Assembly (NCBI GenBank): GCA_003230945.1
Contig: QIHK01000066.1
Location: 1 to 28,839, forward strand
Source: Candidatus Kaiserbacteria bacterium
GTDB taxonomy: Bacteria > Patescibacteriota > Minisyncoccia > Phycocordibacterales > Phycocordibacteraceae
Length of the DNA: 28,839 bases
Direction of reading: 5' to 3'
Part shown: one piece after another, positions 8,352 through 15,104 of the stretch
How positions within the stretch are numbered: the stretch's first letter is position 1
Layout of the letters: each line of letters begins with the position of its first letter
Position numbers and translations under genes: made by a program
The notes under the pieces: generated by a model
What the model saw: the letters and a program-made list of their open reading frames with translations, nothing else
Database searches by the model: none
What the model was told of the DNA's origin: nothing

Positions 8352-8795
8352 CTATGGGAGAAGCCCCGTAACATTCATTGTCGTAGTGAATTGTGATTGC
8401 ATCGTATTAATTTGAAGTGAATATCCTAATATAATGATGTTTGCAATCATCACAACAAGGAATAGGTGAAGGGCAAAATGTATAGCGGCGCTCCAGTGCT
8501 TTTTGTGTGGAAGATAGAATCCAAATACAAGAAATATTTCCCACAGAGAGAGTACAAATGCGAAGTACCATCCCCACAAAGAAGATAGTATAAGTTCACT
8601 GCCAATTAAATAAAGAAATATTCCGACACTAGCAAGACAAATGGTATTTATAATGAGCGGAAAGCGGAATGACTCGAGTAGTGGAAACAAAGCGGGGAAA
8701 AGTAGCTTTATTTTTTTTGGAAAAAATAATAAAGCTACTGCAAAAAATATATAGAAGAAAGATACAAGAAAATAAAGGATAGCAAGTATGTTCAT
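8352..8795 (-). CDS. hypothetical four-helix membrane protein
   Basis: A 147-residue, strongly hydrophobic protein read leftward, converging on fusA. About four membrane segments are visible, near residues 3-25, 46-66, 70-92 and 104-126, with a short basic loop (FFPKKIK) after the first. There is no signal cleavage site, no cysteine pattern and no recognised family. The start ATG (8793-8795) is divergent from the SGNH hydrolase gene with only about 36 bases between the start codons, so the two may share a control region. The function is unknown. Confidence 0.6.
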   Translation of the reverse strand: MNILAILYFLVSFFYIFFAVALLFFPKKIKLLFPALFPLLESFRFPLIINTICLASVGIFLYLIGSELILSSLWGWYFAFVLSLWEIFLVFGFYLPHKKHWSAAIHFALHLFLVVMIANIIILGYSLQINTMQSQFTTTMNVTGLLP

Positions 8796-8814
8796 GCTCC
8801 AGTGAAATTTACAA

Positions 8815-8829
8815 GTGTTATATTAACAC
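8815..8829. promoter_or_regulatory. palindrome in the divergent start region, candidate operator
   Basis: GTGTTA (8815-8820) and TAACAC (8824-8829) form a perfect inverted repeat around TAT. It lies between the reverse membrane-protein gene and the SGNH hydrolase ATG at 8832, where a regulator could act on both. It also contains a -10-like TATATT, which would give a leaderless transcript for the ATG at 8832. Confidence 0.4.
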
Positions 8830-8831
8830 AA

Positions 8832-9641
8832 ATGGAAATACCATTTATAAATACTTTTTTATTATTACCTCCACTACAAATGGAGTCAATCATATTTTTA
8901 TATATTCCAATTGGAATTTTACTTCTTGTAAGTTTCTCTGCTATAAAACTCCTCATTATTTTATTCGCCAATAGATCGTTAACTGTTTATAAAACAAAAC
9001 CTTTACAGCTGAATATACAAGGGAGAAGTATCGCAATTTTTGGTGATAGCACTGCTGTTGGCACTGGTTCAAAAAATGTAGAAGAAACACTTGCTGGCAG
9101 ATTAGCTAAAGATTTTCCGCATACGAATATTATCAACCTTGCAGAAAATGGCTCAAAAACAATAGGTGTTTCGCAACAGATTCAAAGTCTTCATAATAAG
9201 AAAGTAGATATGGCCATTATCAGTACGGGAGGGAATGACATTTGGGCATACACCTCTTCTCGTAAACTTGTCGAAGATTTACGTTCCATTTTAGAGCAAG
9301 CAAAGGAGATTAGTGATCACCATGTTATTTTATTGTTTTTTGGGAATGAGGGTACCGCACCATTTTTTCCATGGCCGATTAGATCATGGCTCAATCATCG
9401 AACTGAATTGGTAAAGAATATATTCCTTTTTGTAGCCAATGAACAAAAAGTGCCAATTATTGATTTATTTTCGAATCCTCGTGAGAATCCATTTGTGATA
9501 GATCCAAAACGTTATTTTGCCGAAGATCGACTACATCCAAGTGGTGCTGGTTATGGAGAGTGGTACAAGCGTATGTGGCGCATTATGGTAGAGAGGGGAT
9601 ATTTGTACCACGATACAGATAGTGAGGGTTTTATTAAATGA
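8832..9641 (+). CDS. SGNH/GDSL-family hydrolase, membrane anchored
   Basis: SGNH hydrolases cleave ester bonds, for example acetyl groups on cell-wall sugars or acyl chains on lipids; the substrate here is unknown. Counted from the ATG at 8832 (269 residues), one or two N-terminal hydrophobic segments lie at about 8-45. The catalytic domain then shows block I FGDST with the Ser nucleophile (Ser73), an Asn-Gly in block II (106-107), GGND of block III (133-136) and the DRLHP block with the Asp-His pair (Asp232 and His235). All four expected blocks are present, so it is probably active. An in-frame GTG at 8802 is an alternative start, but the palindrome at 8815-8829 argues for 8832. The next gene follows after 13 bases, suggesting an operon with the E1-like enzyme. 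Confidence 0.8.
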   Translation: MEIPFINTFLLLPPLQMESIIFLYIPIGILLLVSFSAIKLLIILFANRSLTVYKTKPLQLNIQGRSIAIFGDSTAVGTGSKNVEETLAGRLAKDFPHTNIINLAENGSKTIGVSQQIQSLHNKKVDMAIISTGGNDIWAYTSSRKLVEDLRSILEQAKEISDHHVILLFFGNEGTAPFFPWPIRSWLNHRTELVKNIFLFVANEQKVPIIDLFSNPRENPFVIDPKRYFAEDRLHPSGAGYGEWYKRMWRIMVERGYLYHDTDSEGFIK

Positions 9642-9654
9642 TAGTATGTAGTGT

Positions 9655-10488
9655 ATGACACACAATGAACTGAAAGAATATAATGAATTTTATACGCGTA
9701 ATTCTGGGTATGTATCAGCCGAATTACAGGAAAAGATACGTACGACAAAAGTATTGATTGCTGGCTGTGGAGTGGGGAGTCCCATAGCAGAGGCTTTAGT
9801 GCGGCTCGGATTTGTTAATTTTCTTCTAGCGGATCTTGATGTTGTAGAAAAATCTAATCTAAATAGACAGGCATATATATATGCTGATATTGGCACCTCA
9901 AAAGTTGATGCTCTCGAAAAACGCTTAAAAGCGATTAATCCAGACGCCTCTGTTATAAAATATCCACACGGTATAACAAAAGAAAATGTAAAAGAGGTAG
10001 TACAACAGAGCGATTTTATTTTTGATACAATCGATTTTCTTGTTTTGTCTACTATTGTGGCTTTGCATGACGAAGCACACGCACAGAAAAAACCACTTAT
10101 AAGTGGCACCACAGCAGGATGGGGATCTGCAGCACTTTACTTTCCTCCTTCTGATGCCCCTTATTGTGATTTTCGAAAACTTTTTTCTCTTCCTCTTACC
10201 GGAGAAGTTGATACTGAATCTTATGTTGGTCACTATTCTCACTTAATTGAAAGCCTCGAAGGTGAGCTCGATCCTGTCGTTGTTAAAGTGATGGCAAAGG
10301 CTTTAACCATTATGGAAGACGGGAAACCCTGTCCTGCTTCACAGGTATCGGTGGGATCAGCTTCGTTGGCAGCACTCGCAACAACAATTACGATAAAAGT
10401 TCTTAACGAAGAACAGGTGACTTCTTCGCCACATCTTCTCATTGTAAATCTTTTGAAGACGGTAACAGATAAAGGAGTAGCACTCTAG
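9655..10488 (+). CDS. E1/ThiF-family adenylyltransferase-like protein
   Basis: Members of the ThiF/MoeB/HesA/E1 superfamily bind ATP and adenylate the C-terminus of a small protein or peptide, or a tRNA base in the TcdA branch. The 277 residues show the nucleotide-binding GCGVGS (37-42), acidic Asp60 and Asp62, the SNLNRQ motif with Arg71 (67-72), Lys83 in IGTSKV, and DTID (124-127), so the adenylation site looks complete. The CxxC zinc pairs of ThiF and MoeB are missing; the only cysteines are 38, 171 (PYCDF) and 226 (GKPCPAS). No ubiquitin-like partner ending in Gly-Gly is encoded nearby, so the substrate is unknown. It is probably co-transcribed with the SGNH hydrolase upstream. Confidence 0.8.
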   Translation: MTHNELKEYNEFYTRNSGYVSAELQEKIRTTKVLIAGCGVGSPIAEALVRLGFVNFLLADLDVVEKSNLNRQAYIYADIGTSKVDALEKRLKAINPDASVIKYPHGITKENVKEVVQQSDFIFDTIDFLVLSTIVALHDEAHAQKKPLISGTTAGWGSAALYFPPSDAPYCDFRKLFSLPLTGEVDTESYVGHYSHLIESLEGELDPVVVKVMAKALTIMEDGKPCPASQVSVGSASLAALATTITIKVLNEEQVTSSPHLLIVNLLKTVTDKGVAL

Positions 10489-10492
10489 AAAC

Positions 10493-10527
10493 AATTAGAG
10501 ACTGCCAAGAATTGGCAGTCTCTAATT
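10493..10527. terminator. long perfect hairpin between convergent genes
   Basis: A 16-bp perfect stem (10493-10508 with 10512-10527, loop GAA) lies between the stop of the E1-like gene and the reverse-strand micro-protein gene. It is in the right place for a bidirectional terminator, but neither strand has a T run directly after the stem. The half-site TTGGCAGT recurs at 10526-10533. Confidence 0.55.
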
Positions 10528-10547
10528 GGCAGTTCTAAAAACAGTAG

Positions 10548-10664
10548 TTATCGTGCTCGTCGAGTACGAGTTGTGCGAGTTGCGCGAGTTCGCGCAGTTG
10601 TTTTTGTTGCAGTTCTTCTTCTATCTGTTGCCCGGCTCGTTGTGCGACGTCTTTCTGTTGCCAT
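10548..10664 (-). CDS. 38-aa Arg/Thr-rich micro-protein
   Basis: Read leftward from ATG (10662-10664) to TAA (10548-10550). The product has 38 residues made almost only of Arg, Thr and Ala (for example MATERRRTTSRATDRRR at the start and RTTRTRRAR at the end), with no Cys, aromatic, Gly or bulky aliphatic residue. It would be very basic and disordered, like a protamine or a nucleic-acid-binding tail. The frame extends upstream to 10787 within the end of the Nif3-like gene, but that part is out of frame with a real protein, so I choose the internal ATG. It lies 46 bases after the Nif3-like gene and before the long hairpin. Translation is not proven; codon repetition could also make this a chance frame. 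Confidence 0.45.
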   Translation of the reverse strand: MATERRRTTSRATDRRRTATKTTARTRATRTTRTRRAR

Positions 10665-10710
10665 AGTGTCGTGAATATTTAATGTGGATAATTCGTAGAG
10701 GGCATGCACG

Positions 10711-11655
10711 CTAATGCGTCTTTCTCTGAACTCGAACAAAACCAGAAACCGGCACAATTTCGACTCCCTCTCTCTCAAACGTATCACATAGAAGGTTCAA
10801 TCCTATAGAGTCTGAGGACATGTGTCCTGTGGATATCACTTGGAGACCAATATCGCGACATCGATCTATAGCCTTCTCAGTAAGATGCATACAAATAACC
10901 GTGTCGATACCTTGTTTTTTCATTTCTGGATATACTTCCACTGGCCCCTCAATTCCACCAACAAAGTCTGTAAAGGTATATTTACCGAGTGGCGCGTCCG
11001 GCTCACCGGAAATAATAGTCGGAGAAATAATATTTATACCCTCATAATGAGCGTACTCTTCTATCTCAAGCATTGTGTCTATGGTGTTTTGTAGAGTTTC
11101 TGGTTGTTTTTTCTGTACATACTCATAGACGAAACGTGCACCAATATTGTCCGCAGGACTATGAATAGAAATATAATTTGTATCAAGATAATGAATCGAA
11201 TCATGAATCTGAGTGATATTACTTGAAAGAATATCGAGCTTGAGATCTTCAATGAGGTTATCGAATTTATCTTCGAGATGTCGTACATCCACCCCAAAAG
11301 CTAGAAGATTCTCAATATGAGAGTGTAGGGTGAGGTGCATTAGTCCATTTAATCTCCCTTCAGGATGATGCCCTATAAAGAGGTCTATCTCTTTCCCTTC
11401 TTTTTGTGACCATTGCAACATTGCGAGAATTTCTGCCGTTCCAATGTCTATCCCAACAACAGCGCGACGAACTTGCTTTGTGAGTGTAGACGAAAGAGCC
11501 ACAATACCGGTATCTGGGTACCTATTTTCAAAAGAACGTCCATCACCACTATCTATAATTTCTTTCCATATAGAATTTCGTGTTTTCTGCTCTCCGCGAA
11601 AATCATTTTTAATCCCTTCTCTTACGGATTCTTTCAAAATGTCGTAAATTGTCAT
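10711..11655 (-). CDS. Nif3/DUF34-like metal-binding protein
   Basis: Nif3-like (DUF34) proteins bind two metal ions; their true reaction is unsettled despite the old GTP cyclohydrolase label. This 314-residue protein shows a metal-ligand set of that kind: HHPEGR (His96-His97), IHSPADN (His165, Asp169) and STGHMSSDS (His278, Asp282). The N-terminal ~60 residues are helical and not typical of short Nif3 proteins, so this is a divergent branch. The -10-like TATAAT (reverse strand, 11668 to 11663) is only 8 bases from the ATG (11653-11655), which suggests a leaderless mRNA. It is divergent from the papain-fold gene and may be co-transcribed with the micro-protein gene. Confidence 0.65.
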   Translation of the reverse strand: MTIYDILKESVREGIKNDFRGEQKTRNSIWKEIIDSGDGRSFENRYPDTGIVALSSTLTKQVRRAVVGIDIGTAEILAMLQWSQKEGKEIDLFIGHHPEGRLNGLMHLTLHSHIENLLAFGVDVRHLEDKFDNLIEDLKLDILSSNITQIHDSIHYLDTNYISIHSPADNIGARFVYEYVQKKQPETLQNTIDTMLEIEEYAHYEGINIISPTIISGEPDAPLGKYTFTDFVGGIEGPVEVYPEMKKQGIDTVICMHLTEKAIDRCRDIGLQVISTGHMSSDSIGLNLLCDTFEREGVEIVPVSGFVRVQRKTH

Positions 11656-11656
11656 A

Positions 11657-11672
11657 ATACTAATTATAGTAT
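11657..11672. promoter_or_regulatory. palindrome over the divergent promoter of the Nif3-like gene
   Basis: ATACTA (11657-11662) and TAGTAT (11667-11672) form a perfect inverted repeat around ATTA. The reverse-strand TATAAT lies inside it, so a protein bound here would block that promoter. The forward gene at 11728 starts 55 bases away and could share control. Confidence 0.4.
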
Positions 11673-11727
11673 GCTATAGAGAGGTGGTATTATCAAATTA
11701 ATAACTAATAAAAACGGTACACAAGGT

Positions 11728-12765
11728 ATGAATCCAAGTAAAAAAATAGATTTGATACAAGAAATAGCATCTTCATTACTGAAACGTGTTGTGATCCAAG
11801 CACCACTTATTCACTCAAACGAAATCAGTAAAGATTTGGATGCTCTTGAGAAAGAGATCCAATTTTTTATTGAAAATAAAGAGTCACTTCGTGACATTGT
11901 CCCTCTTTTCCTTTTGAGACGATGGACTGTTGCCAGTTTTCGGATGGCCTTAAAAAAAATTAAGTCAGCGAGAAAATATTCTATTCGGTATGATGACCGA
12001 TTCGCTAAACAATCACAATTCGCGGCTTTATGGGCATATCAGGCTTGCGGACTTACTCATACCATTAATTTTGTAAGGAAAATATCAAGTAATCTCGGTC
12101 ATTTCACACTGAATTCTCCTCATATTGAGAAGGGGGATGTTGTTCTTTCCTATAAATCAAGTGAATATTTAAAACACAATATTCTCTCGAAGATAATTTC
12201 TCTCTCAACCGGTAGCCATATTACTCATGCATTAATGGGTTTTAATAATGATGGGTCTCAAACCCTCGCATCTGCCAGTGCAGGGGAAAGTCTCGGTCTC
12301 GGTACTAGAAATGTTTCTCCCGAAAAAGGAGAACTGTTCATTATAATGAGATACATACCCTCAATAAATGGCGTTCCAAAGGAAAATGTTGTTGAGAGTA
12401 TGGAGTCGTTATACAACATAGAGTCGCCAAAAGCTTCATTTGCCGAATTTAAATCATGGATAGCTTTGGTCCTTGGTTCTATATATGTCATTACCGCAAT
12501 CTTATTTGAAAGATCTGTTTGTTTACCAAATCCCATAAAAGGGGAATCTTCTCTTTTCTGCAGTGAATTTGTTGATGATGTCTTTCGTAGAGCGGGTATG
12601 TACGTTTCTCCTCGGAGTGAATATACGGCAGTGGTTAGCCCTGTCGAATTATTCTATTCACCTCTCCTAGAATTTAAGGGGATTATATTTAATCCGGAAG
12701 ATAGAGAGACGTTCATAAAAGAATTTTCGAAAACATTTGACATGCCATTGAAATGTTTTGTTTAG
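11728..12765 (+). CDS. permuted papain-fold (YiiX / NlpC-P60-like) protein
   Basis: In the permuted papain-fold group (YiiX, LRAT-like) the catalytic His precedes the Cys, and members act on amide, peptide or acyl bonds. The 345-residue protein has a helical N-terminal part (1-130) of unknown role, then GDVVLSY (136-142), a candidate His in TGSHITHAL (His167) and a candidate Cys in LFCSEFVDD (Cys278). This is the expected His-then-Cys order. The segment at about 240-257 is hydrophobic and could be a core helix or a membrane anchor. No signal peptide is seen, so it is either cytoplasmic or anchored. It starts 72 bases from the divergent Nif3-like gene. The fold call rests on motif order; the substrate is unknown. 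Confidence 0.65.
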   Translation: MNPSKKIDLIQEIASSLLKRVVIQAPLIHSNEISKDLDALEKEIQFFIENKESLRDIVPLFLLRRWTVASFRMALKKIKSARKYSIRYDDRFAKQSQFAALWAYQACGLTHTINFVRKISSNLGHFTLNSPHIEKGDVVLSYKSSEYLKHNILSKIISLSTGSHITHALMGFNNDGSQTLASASAGESLGLGTRNVSPEKGELFIIMRYIPSINGVPKENVVESMESLYNIESPKASFAEFKSWIALVLGSIYVITAILFERSVCLPNPIKGESSLFCSEFVDDVFRRAGMYVSPRSEYTAVVSPVELFYSPLLEFKGIIFNPEDRETFIKEFSKTFDMPLKCFV

Positions 12766-12848
12766 AGAATTCTTTACTGACCTCATTTAGACCACAAGAA
12801 TAAATTTCGTATAAACTACAATTTGTAGCATCTTATACACGTATATAT

Positions 12849-12877
12849 TTGCATTTCAGCGCACTGTTGCGTATAGT
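12849..12877 (+). promoter_or_regulatory. sigma70-type promoter of the tuf unit
   Basis: TTGCAT at 12849-12854, 17-base spacer, TATAGT at 12872-12877. The predicted start of transcription is about 12884, leaving a leader of about 119 bases before tuf. Confidence 0.65.
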
Positions 12878-12885
12878 TGCTGCTA

Positions 12886-12957
12886 ACGCATCTTGGCGTC
12901 GCTCTTTGGCTTGTCTGCTTTTTCGAGTTGGCGAGCCGGTGGGTTTTTCCGACTCGA
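12886..12957 (+). promoter_or_regulatory. structured 5' leader of tuf
   Basis: Two stem-loops are visible. ACGC (12886-12889) pairs with GCGT (12896-12899) at the very 5' end of the predicted transcript. Further on, TCGAGTTGG (12923-12931) pairs with CCGACTCGA (12949-12957) over 9 bp with one wobble, around a G/T-rich loop. No T run follows, so these look like leader structures and not a terminator. Confidence 0.5.
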
Positions 12958-13002
12958 TCGGAACTGTTTGTTACTTTATTAAGTTATATTACCAACATCG
13001 TT

Positions 13003-14202
13003 ATGGCAGAATTTACACGCAACAAGCCACACATGAACGTGGGCACTATTGGCCACGTTGACCACGGCAAGACGACGCTCACCGCGTCGATTCTGAACGT
13101 ACTCTCAATGCTCAAGGGAGAGAATTACGAAGCGCGCGTTGAGCCAATTGATAAGATTGACAGCGCACCAGAAGAAAAGTCGCGCGGTATCACTATTGCA
13201 CTTCATCACTCGGAGTACGAGACACCGAATCGTCACTACGCGCACATCGATGCGCCAGGTCACGCCGACTATATTAAGAATATGATTACCGGTGCCGCCC
13301 AGATGGATGGTGCGGTACTTGTAGTTGCCGCGACTGATGGTGTTATGCCTCAGACACGCGAACACATCCTCCTCGCTAAGCAGGTGGGTCTCAAAAAACT
13401 CATTGTTTTCGTCAATAAAGTAGATATGGTGGAAGAGAAAGACCTTATTGAACTCGTTGAAGAAGAAATCCGTGAGCTTCTCACAAAGCAAGGATTTGAT
13501 GGTGAAAATACACCGATTATTCAAGGATCAGCACTTAAAGCGCTTGAGGCAAAAGATGTCTCAGACGAATATGCCCAGAAGGTTAAGGAACTCGTTGATA
13601 CGATGGATACCTACTTCGATCTTCCAGAGCGTGAGACGGACAAACCGTTTCTTATGCCGATTGAAGACATCTTCTCAATTGAAGGTCGCGGTACGGTAGT
13701 TACCGGTCGCATTGAACGTGGCGTTGTGAAGGTAGGCGAAGAAGTCGAAATTGTTGGACTCAAAGATACCGCTAAAACAACGGTTACTGGTATTGAGATG
13801 TTCAATAAACAGCTTCAGGAGGGTACAGCAGGCGATAATGCTGGTGTTCTTCTTCGTGGTACGAAGAAAGAAGACGTACATCGCGGTCAAGTACTTGCAA
13901 AAACAGGATCTATCACTCCGCATACTGATTTTGAGTCTGAAGTCTATATCCTTAATAAGGATGAAGGAGGTCGTCACACACCATTCTTCTCTGGCTATAA
14001 GCCACAGTTTTATATCGGTACTACTGATGTAACAGGAGAAGTAACTCTTCCGGAAGGAAAAGAGATGGTCATGCCGGGAGATACGGTCACTTTCAAAGTG
14101 AAACTTGTCTCTCCAATTGCACTTGAAGAACAGCGTCGTTTTGCTATCCGTGAAGGAGGTAAAACGGTGGGTGCTGGGGTTGTAACGAAGATAACAACAT
14201 AA
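13003..14202 (+). CDS. tuf: translation elongation factor Tu
   Basis: EF-Tu carries aminoacyl-tRNA to the ribosomal A site and hydrolyses GTP on codon match. The 399-residue protein has GHVDHGKTT (17-25), RGITI (61-65), DAPGH (83-87, Ala where E. coli has Cys) and NKVD (138-141), followed by domains II and III ([33 protein letters not shown]). The frame is open 126 bases further upstream to 12877, but that part encodes no EF-Tu sequence and overlaps the promoter, so the start is the ATG at 13003. It heads a two-gene unit with rpsJ, with its own promoter and a structured leader, apart from fusA. Confidence 0.98.
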   Translation: MAEFTRNKPHMNVGTIGHVDHGKTTLTASILNVLSMLKGENYEARVEPIDKIDSAPEEKSRGITIALHHSEYETPNRHYAHIDAPGHADYIKNMITGAAQMDGAVLVVAATDGVMPQTREHILLAKQVGLKKLIVFVNKVDMVEEKDLIELVEEEIRELLTKQGFDGENTPIIQGSALKALEAKDVSDEYAQKVKELVDTMDTYFDLPERETDKPFLMPIEDIFSIEGRGTVVTGRIERGVVKVGEEVEIVGLKDTAKTTVTGIEMFNKQLQEGTAGDNAGVLLRGTKKEDVHRGQVLAKTGSITPHTDFESEVYILNKDEGGRHTPFFSGYKPQFYIGTTDVTGEVTLPEGKEMVMPGDTVTFKVKLVSPIALEEQRRFAIREGGKTVGAGVVTKITT

Positions 14203-14218
14203 CACTCATCCTACTCGT

Positions 14219-14584
14219 ATGACGGAAACGAAAACAAAGCGAGCTCCGAAGAAGAAAAAGACAGAAGCCGCGCCCGTGGAGCACAAGCTACGCATTCGCA
14301 TTCGCGCGTACGAGCATAAAATTCTTGATCTTTCGGTGAAGCAAATTATGGACACTGCCGCACGTTTTGAGGCGACGGTTGTTGGTCCAGTACCGCTTCC
14401 AACTGAGATTAAGCGCTGGACAGTGAATCGATCGACTTTCGTTCATAAAGACGCACGCGAACAATTTGAGATGCGTATTCATAAGCGTCTCGTTGACATT
14501 ATGAACCCTGAGCCAAAAGTTATTGAGGCTCTCACGAATCTTAATCTTCCTTCGGGTGTCACTATCGACGTCAAGATGGTCTAG
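14219..14584 (+). CDS. rpsJ: 30S ribosomal protein uS10
   Basis: uS10 is a 30S head protein that also binds NusB in antitermination complexes. The 121 residues contain the core from HKLRIRIRAYEH to the C-terminus, with PLPTEIKRWTVNRSTFVHKDAREQFEMRIHKRLVDI typical of the family, including the exposed loop. The first ~20 residues are an added Lys/Ala-rich tail (MTETKTKRAPKKKK), which makes it longer than E. coli S10 (103). It starts 16 bases after tuf and is followed by a strong terminator, so rplC is not in the same unit. Confidence 0.97.
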   Translation: MTETKTKRAPKKKKTEAAPVEHKLRIRIRAYEHKILDLSVKQIMDTAARFEATVVGPVPLPTEIKRWTVNRSTFVHKDAREQFEMRIHKRLVDIMNPEPKVIEALTNLNLPSGVTIDVKMV

Positions 14585-14603
14585 GAACTCTCGAATAGAT
14601 AAA

Positions 14604-14637
14604 CAAAAACCGCTCTTAATAGAGCGGTTTTTGTTTT
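14604..14637 (+). terminator. rho-independent terminator after rpsJ
   Basis: A 13-bp perfect stem (14604-14616 with 14621-14633, loop TAAT) with a GC core (CCGCTCT / AGAGCGG) ends in TTTTTG and is followed by TTTT. The A-rich 5' arm means it could also work on the reverse strand. Confidence 0.9.
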
Positions 14638-14641
14638 CCAC

Positions 14642-14670
14642 TTGTGTAGCTTTGAACGAGCGGTTAGAAT
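14642..14670 (+). promoter_or_regulatory. possible promoter for a small RNA
   Basis: TTGTGT at 14642-14647, 17-base spacer, TAGAAT at 14665-14670, directly downstream of the rpsJ terminator. No protein gene follows, so the transcript from about 14677 would be non-coding or very short. Confidence 0.4.
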
Positions 14671-14776
14671 AAGAAATGAGGGCATACGATTTGGATACCG
14701 AAGAGGAGGGATGATTCCCAAGGCCTACGCCCCACGCCTACTGCAGATATTCTCGGATAGCCCAAATATAGAGAAC

Positions 14777-14800
14777 AAAAAAACGCGGCGCGGGGCCGCG
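14777..14800 (-). terminator. rho-independent terminator for reverse-strand transcripts
   Basis: CGCGGC (14784-14789) pairs with GCCGCG (14795-14800) and, read leftward, is followed by seven T (A run at 14777-14783). This is a standard terminator on the reverse strand and implies a leftward transcript that starts somewhere right of 14800. Confidence 0.7.
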
Positions 14801-14816
14801 ATTTATAGTTTTCGAG

Positions 14817-14849
14817 CCTCGGAACAACTACGGTTGTACCGGGGTTTTT
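14817..14849 (+). terminator. forward terminator with UACG tetraloop
   Basis: The arms at 14817-14828 and 14833-14844 pair with a single A-A mismatch, close with a C(UACG)G tetraloop of the stable UNCG type, and are followed by TTTTT. It would stop forward transcripts coming from 14677 or reading through from rpsJ. Confidence 0.7.
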
Positions 14850-14936
14850 CATATAAAACATAAGAATTATACTAAAGATTTTTGAAACTAGATTTGCCTT
14901 TCATAGAAAATATAAATGAGTTTCTATCCCCAATAT

Positions 14937-14969
14937 CCTAAGATGTCATCTTAAGCACCCTATCTTAGG
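14937..14969 (+). promoter_or_regulatory. segment with two alternative hairpins
   Basis: CCTAAGAT (14937-14944) can pair with ATCTTA (14948-14953, six bases, three-base loop) or with ATCTTAGG (14962-14969, eight bases). It lies upstream of the likely rplC promoter and could be a repeated protein-binding site or part of an earlier leader. Confidence 0.35.
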
Positions 14970-14986
14970 GGATGGGGAGGGTGTTA

Positions 14987-15016
14987 TTGTTGCGTCTTCC
15001 TGTTTCCTAGTGTAGT
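14987..15016 (+). promoter_or_regulatory. weak candidate promoter of the rplC unit
   Basis: TTGTTG at 14987-14992 and TGTAGT at 15011-15016, 18-base spacer. The predicted start is about 15023, giving an 80-base leader. A small hairpin CGGC / GCCG (15036-15039 with 15045-15048) follows soon after. Confidence 0.35.
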
Positions 15017-15056
15017 GTGCATGAGACGCTATGTACGGCATTTAGCCGGACCAATG

Positions 15057-15094
15057 GCAAATCGCGCCACGCGATTTGTTGTGGCGCGATTTGC
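15057..15094 (+). promoter_or_regulatory. rplC leader with two mutually exclusive hairpins
   Basis: GCAAATCGCGCCAC (15057-15070) pairs perfectly over 14 bp with GTGGCGCGATTTGC (15081-15094). The same 5' arm can instead form a 9-bp hairpin, CAAATCGCG (15058-15066) with CGCGATTTG (15070-15078), with a loop of three. The element ends 10 bases before the rplC ATG. Both states are GC-rich and stable. The arrangement fits an autoregulatory ribosomal-protein leader, but no known class is recognised. Confidence 0.6.
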
Positions 15095-15104
15095 TTTAAC
15101 TTAC

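Larger units (their letters stand above)
14677..14849 (+). ncRNA. candidate small RNA between rpsJ and rplC
   Basis: About 173 nt between a promoter-like sequence and a convincing terminator, with no believable protein (a 73-codon frame starting with TTG at 14642 has no family features). Internal pairing is visible: ATTTGG (14689-14694) with CCAAAT (14762-14767), CCGA (14698-14701) with TCGG (14753-14756), a GGGA/TCCC hairpin near 14708-14719, and a GC hairpin at 14784-14800. I see no hallmark of SRP RNA, tmRNA, RNase P RNA or 6S RNA. It may also be only spacer. Confidence 0.3.
14777..14859 (-). ncRNA. candidate reverse-strand small RNA
   Basis: A TATAAT lies on the reverse strand at 14871 to 14866, with no clear -35. 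The predicted transcript from about 14859 leftward would be about 83 nt, with one imperfect 12-bp hairpin and the terminator at 14777-14800. A short frame starting at the reverse ATG near 14861 runs through the terminator hairpin, so coding is unlikely. Confidence 0.25.

Noticed and set aside
8342..8362. Hairpin TTCTCC/GGAGAA between fusA and the reverse membrane-protein gene as a terminator
   Set aside because: Only six pairs with a nine-base loop, no T run, and it overlaps the reverse coding sequence.
12877..13002. N-terminal extension of EF-Tu
   Set aside because: The in-frame extension covers the promoter and leader; the family start [10 protein letters not shown] is at 13003.
14642..14863. 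A 73-codon forward frame and a 65-codon reverse frame in the rpsJ-rplC gap
   Set aside because: The forward frame starts with TTG inside a promoter-like site and both run through terminator hairpins; neither resembles a protein.
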